6,345 nucleotides of DNA, from contig URVA01000081.1 of the NCBI GenBank assembly GCA_900551155.1, positions 1-6,345 on the forward strand, given 5' to 3'. The notes below the pieces were generated by a model, which had not been told where the DNA came from, ran no database searches, and worked only from the letters and a program-made list of their open reading frames with translations. This stretch comes from an uncultured Eggerthella sp. (lineage in GTDB: Bacteria > Actinomycetota > Coriobacteriia > Coriobacteriales > Eggerthellaceae). The translations under genes and the position numbers were made by a program. Shown here piece after piece: positions 4,934-6,345 of this stretch (positions within the stretch are counted from its first letter, which is position 1; each line of letters begins with the position of its first letter).

Positions 4934-6345
4934 ATGGTGACTGACCAAGTAAAGCGCGTCTATGCTTTCGGTAAGGACGCAAATGGTAAGAACGTTACTG
5001 AAGGCAACACCAACATGAAGGCCATTCTTGGTGGTAAGGGCGCAAACCTTGCTGAGATGGCAAACATCGGCCTTCCTGTCCCTCCCGGATTCACTATTTC
5101 TTGCCAGACCTGTATGGAATATGCAAATTCCGATAACACCTGGCCTGAGGGAGTTTTGGACACTATTGAAGAATATCGTGAAGATCTTGAAGCTCGTATT
5201 GGCAAGAAGATCGGCGATCCTGAAGATCCACTGTTAGTATCTGTTCGCTCTGGTGCACCAATGTCTATGCCAGGCATGATGGATACGGTTTTGAACTTGG
5301 GTCTTAATGACAAATCTATTCATGGTTTGATCAAGCAAACCGAAAATCCTCGTTTTGCTTGGGACTCTTATCGTCGTTTCATTCAGATGTTCTCCAACGT
5401 TGTAATGGGTCTTGATGGCGATTTGTTCGAAAATGCTATCAACATCATGAAGCGTGAGCGCGGCGTAGAATCCGACACTGATTTGACTGCAGAAGATCTT
5501 GAGCAGCTCGTTGAAGTATTTAAGGGTATCTTTACCGACAACGTAGATGCTGAAGAATATCCTTCTTTGGTAGTAGACGGCAAGGTTCAGTTCCCACAGA
5601 ATCCTGATGTTCAGCTTCGTTTGGCTATTGAGGCAGTATTTGGTTCTTGGAACAACCCACGCGCAATTCTTTATCGTAAGCAGAACAAGATTTCTGATGA
5701 TCTTGGTACCGCTGTTAATGTTCAGTCGATGATCTTCGGTAACAAGGGCAATACCTCTGCTACCGGCGTTGCCTTTACTCGTAACCCTGCAACGGGTGAA
5801 AAAGAATTCTACGGCGACTACCTGGTAAACGCTCAAGGCGAAGACGTAGTTGCTGGTATTCGTAACACCAGCCCAATTTCTGATCTTAAGCATGTTGAGG
5901 GCCTTGAAGAAGCTGGCCGTGAACTTGAAGAGGTATTCACCATTCTTGAAAACCACTTCCGTGATATGTGCGATATCGAGTTCACCATTGAACAGGGCAA
6001 GCTTTGGATGCTTCAGACTCGTGTTGGTAAGCGTACTGCACAGGCTGCACTTCATATCGCTATCGAAATGGAGAAGGAAGGCCTTATTACTAAGGAAGAA
6101 GCGGTACAGCGCGTTGATCCTGAACAGCTCGACCAGTTGCTCCATCCTCAGTTCGACACTAAGGCTGACTACGATGTAGTAGCTAAGGGCTTGAACGCTT
6201 CTCCTGGTGCTGCAGTAGGCGAGGCAGTGTTCTCTTCCGAGGCTGCTGTTGAAGCTGCTAAGGAAGGCCGTAAGACTGTTTTGGTACGTTGGGAAACCAC
6301 TCCAGACGACCTGGCAGGCATGATTGCTGCTGAAGGTATTTTGAC
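4934..6345 (+). CDS. ppdK: pyruvate,phosphate dikinase, N-terminal part (3' end outside window)
   Basis: PPDK catalyses the reversible reaction ATP + Pi + pyruvate to AMP + PPi + PEP; in anaerobes it serves PPi-linked glycolysis or PEP formation. The frame is open without a stop for 470 codons to the window end, about half of the roughly 870-900 residues usual. The nucleotide-binding (ATP-grasp) domain shows LGGKGANLAEM at 32-42 (Lys35), LPVPPGFTIS at 47-56, SVRSGAPMSMPGMMDT at 103-118 (Arg105), GNKGNTSATGVAFTRNPATG at 269-288, NAQGEDVVAGIR at 299-310, and the metal/ATP-site FTIEQGKLWMLQTR with Glu349 and Gln361. The swivelling phosphohistidine domain begins near 430; the window stops at AAEGILT, about 8 residues before the expected catalytic histidine. 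The N-terminus carries some 13 more residues before Lys35 than the Clostridium symbiosum enzyme (from memory). Lysine codons are 23 AAG to 2 AAA, the sign of a highly expressed gene. The regulator gene lies just upstream. Confidence 0.96.
   Translation, partial: MVTDQVKRVYAFGKDANGKNVTEGNTNMKAILGGKGANLAEMANIGLPVPPGFTISCQTCMEYANSDNTWPEGVLDTIEEYREDLEARIGKKIGDPEDPLLVSVRSGAPMSMPGMMDTVLNLGLNDKSIHGLIKQTENPRFAWDSYRRFIQMFSNVVMGLDGDLFENAINIMKRERGVESDTDLTAEDLEQLVEVFKGIFTDNVDAEEYPSLVVDGKVQFPQNPDVQLRLAIEAVFGSWNNPRAILYRKQNKISDDLGTAVNVQSMIFGNKGNTSATGVAFTRNPATGEKEFYGDYLVNAQGEDVVAGIRNTSPISDLKHVEGLEEAGRELEEVFTILENHFRDMCDIEFTIEQGKLWMLQTRVGKRTAQAALHIAIEMEKEGLITKEEAVQRVDPEQLDQLLHPQFDTKADYDVVAKGLNASPGAAVGEAVFSSEAAVEAAKEGRKTVLVRWETTPDDLAGMIAAEGIL

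Noticed and set aside
5234..6145. A 303-codon open frame on the minus strand opposite ppdK
   Set aside because: It lies entirely antisense to the clear PPDK reading frame. Its translation has no recognisable domain, and its openness is explained by the strong codon bias of ppdK.
1..6345. Search for a novel system, mobile element, CRISPR or RNA gene
   Set aside because: Coding density is very high with well-known families throughout. No direct repeats, transposase remnants, tRNA-like folds or repeat arrays were seen by eye on either strand.

Overview
This is an ordinary chromosomal housekeeping segment in which every gene lies on the + strand. The gene set and the AT-leaning, moderate-GC codon use suggest an anaerobic or fermentative bacterium. 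Two-subunit glycyl-tRNA synthetase (GlyQ/GlyS) excludes most classical high-GC actinobacteria, which use a single-chain enzyme. The non-canonical signal peptidase boxes, the TrmD tail and pyruvate,phosphate dikinase (PPDK) beside its regulator recall Coriobacteriia (the Atopobium/Cryptobacterium/Eggerthella side of Actinomycetota) as well as Bacillota. I favour Coriobacteriia only moderately; this is inference from remembered family features.

Layout: (1) bases 2-262 hold the last 86 codons of trmD (tRNA m1G37 methyltransferase); (2) 327-899 is lepB, a short type I signal peptidase with a GTG start; (3) 934-1872 is glyQ and 1875-3947 is glyS, the alpha and beta subunits of glycyl-tRNA synthetase, separated by 2 bases; (4) 3957-3990 is a strong intrinsic terminator; (5) 4021-4899 is a PPDK regulatory protein (DUF299/PDRP family); (6) 4934 to the window end is the first 470 codons of ppdK, cut off just before its catalytic-histidine motif.

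How they fit together: trmD, lepB and glyQS serve translation and protein export and are packed closely enough for co-transcription (gaps of 64, 34 and 2 bases). After the terminator comes a metabolic pair: PPDK, which interconverts pyruvate and phosphoenolpyruvate using ATP, phosphate and PPi, and the bifunctional enzyme that switches PPDK off and on by phosphorylating a threonine next to the catalytic histidine. A glyQS, then PDRP, then ppdK order is familiar in several anaerobes, and Bacillus subtilis also keeps its PDRP homologue (yqfL) near glyQS.

I found no mobile element, CRISPR array, tRNA, riboswitch or novel defence-like system. The long minus-strand open frames are shadows of the coding genes. 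The points worth a second look are modest: the terminator with no obvious promoter ahead of the PDRP-ppdK pair, the strong codon-bias jump at ppdK, the absence of rplS after trmD, the lack of room for a T-box before glyQS, and the divergent signal peptidase motifs.
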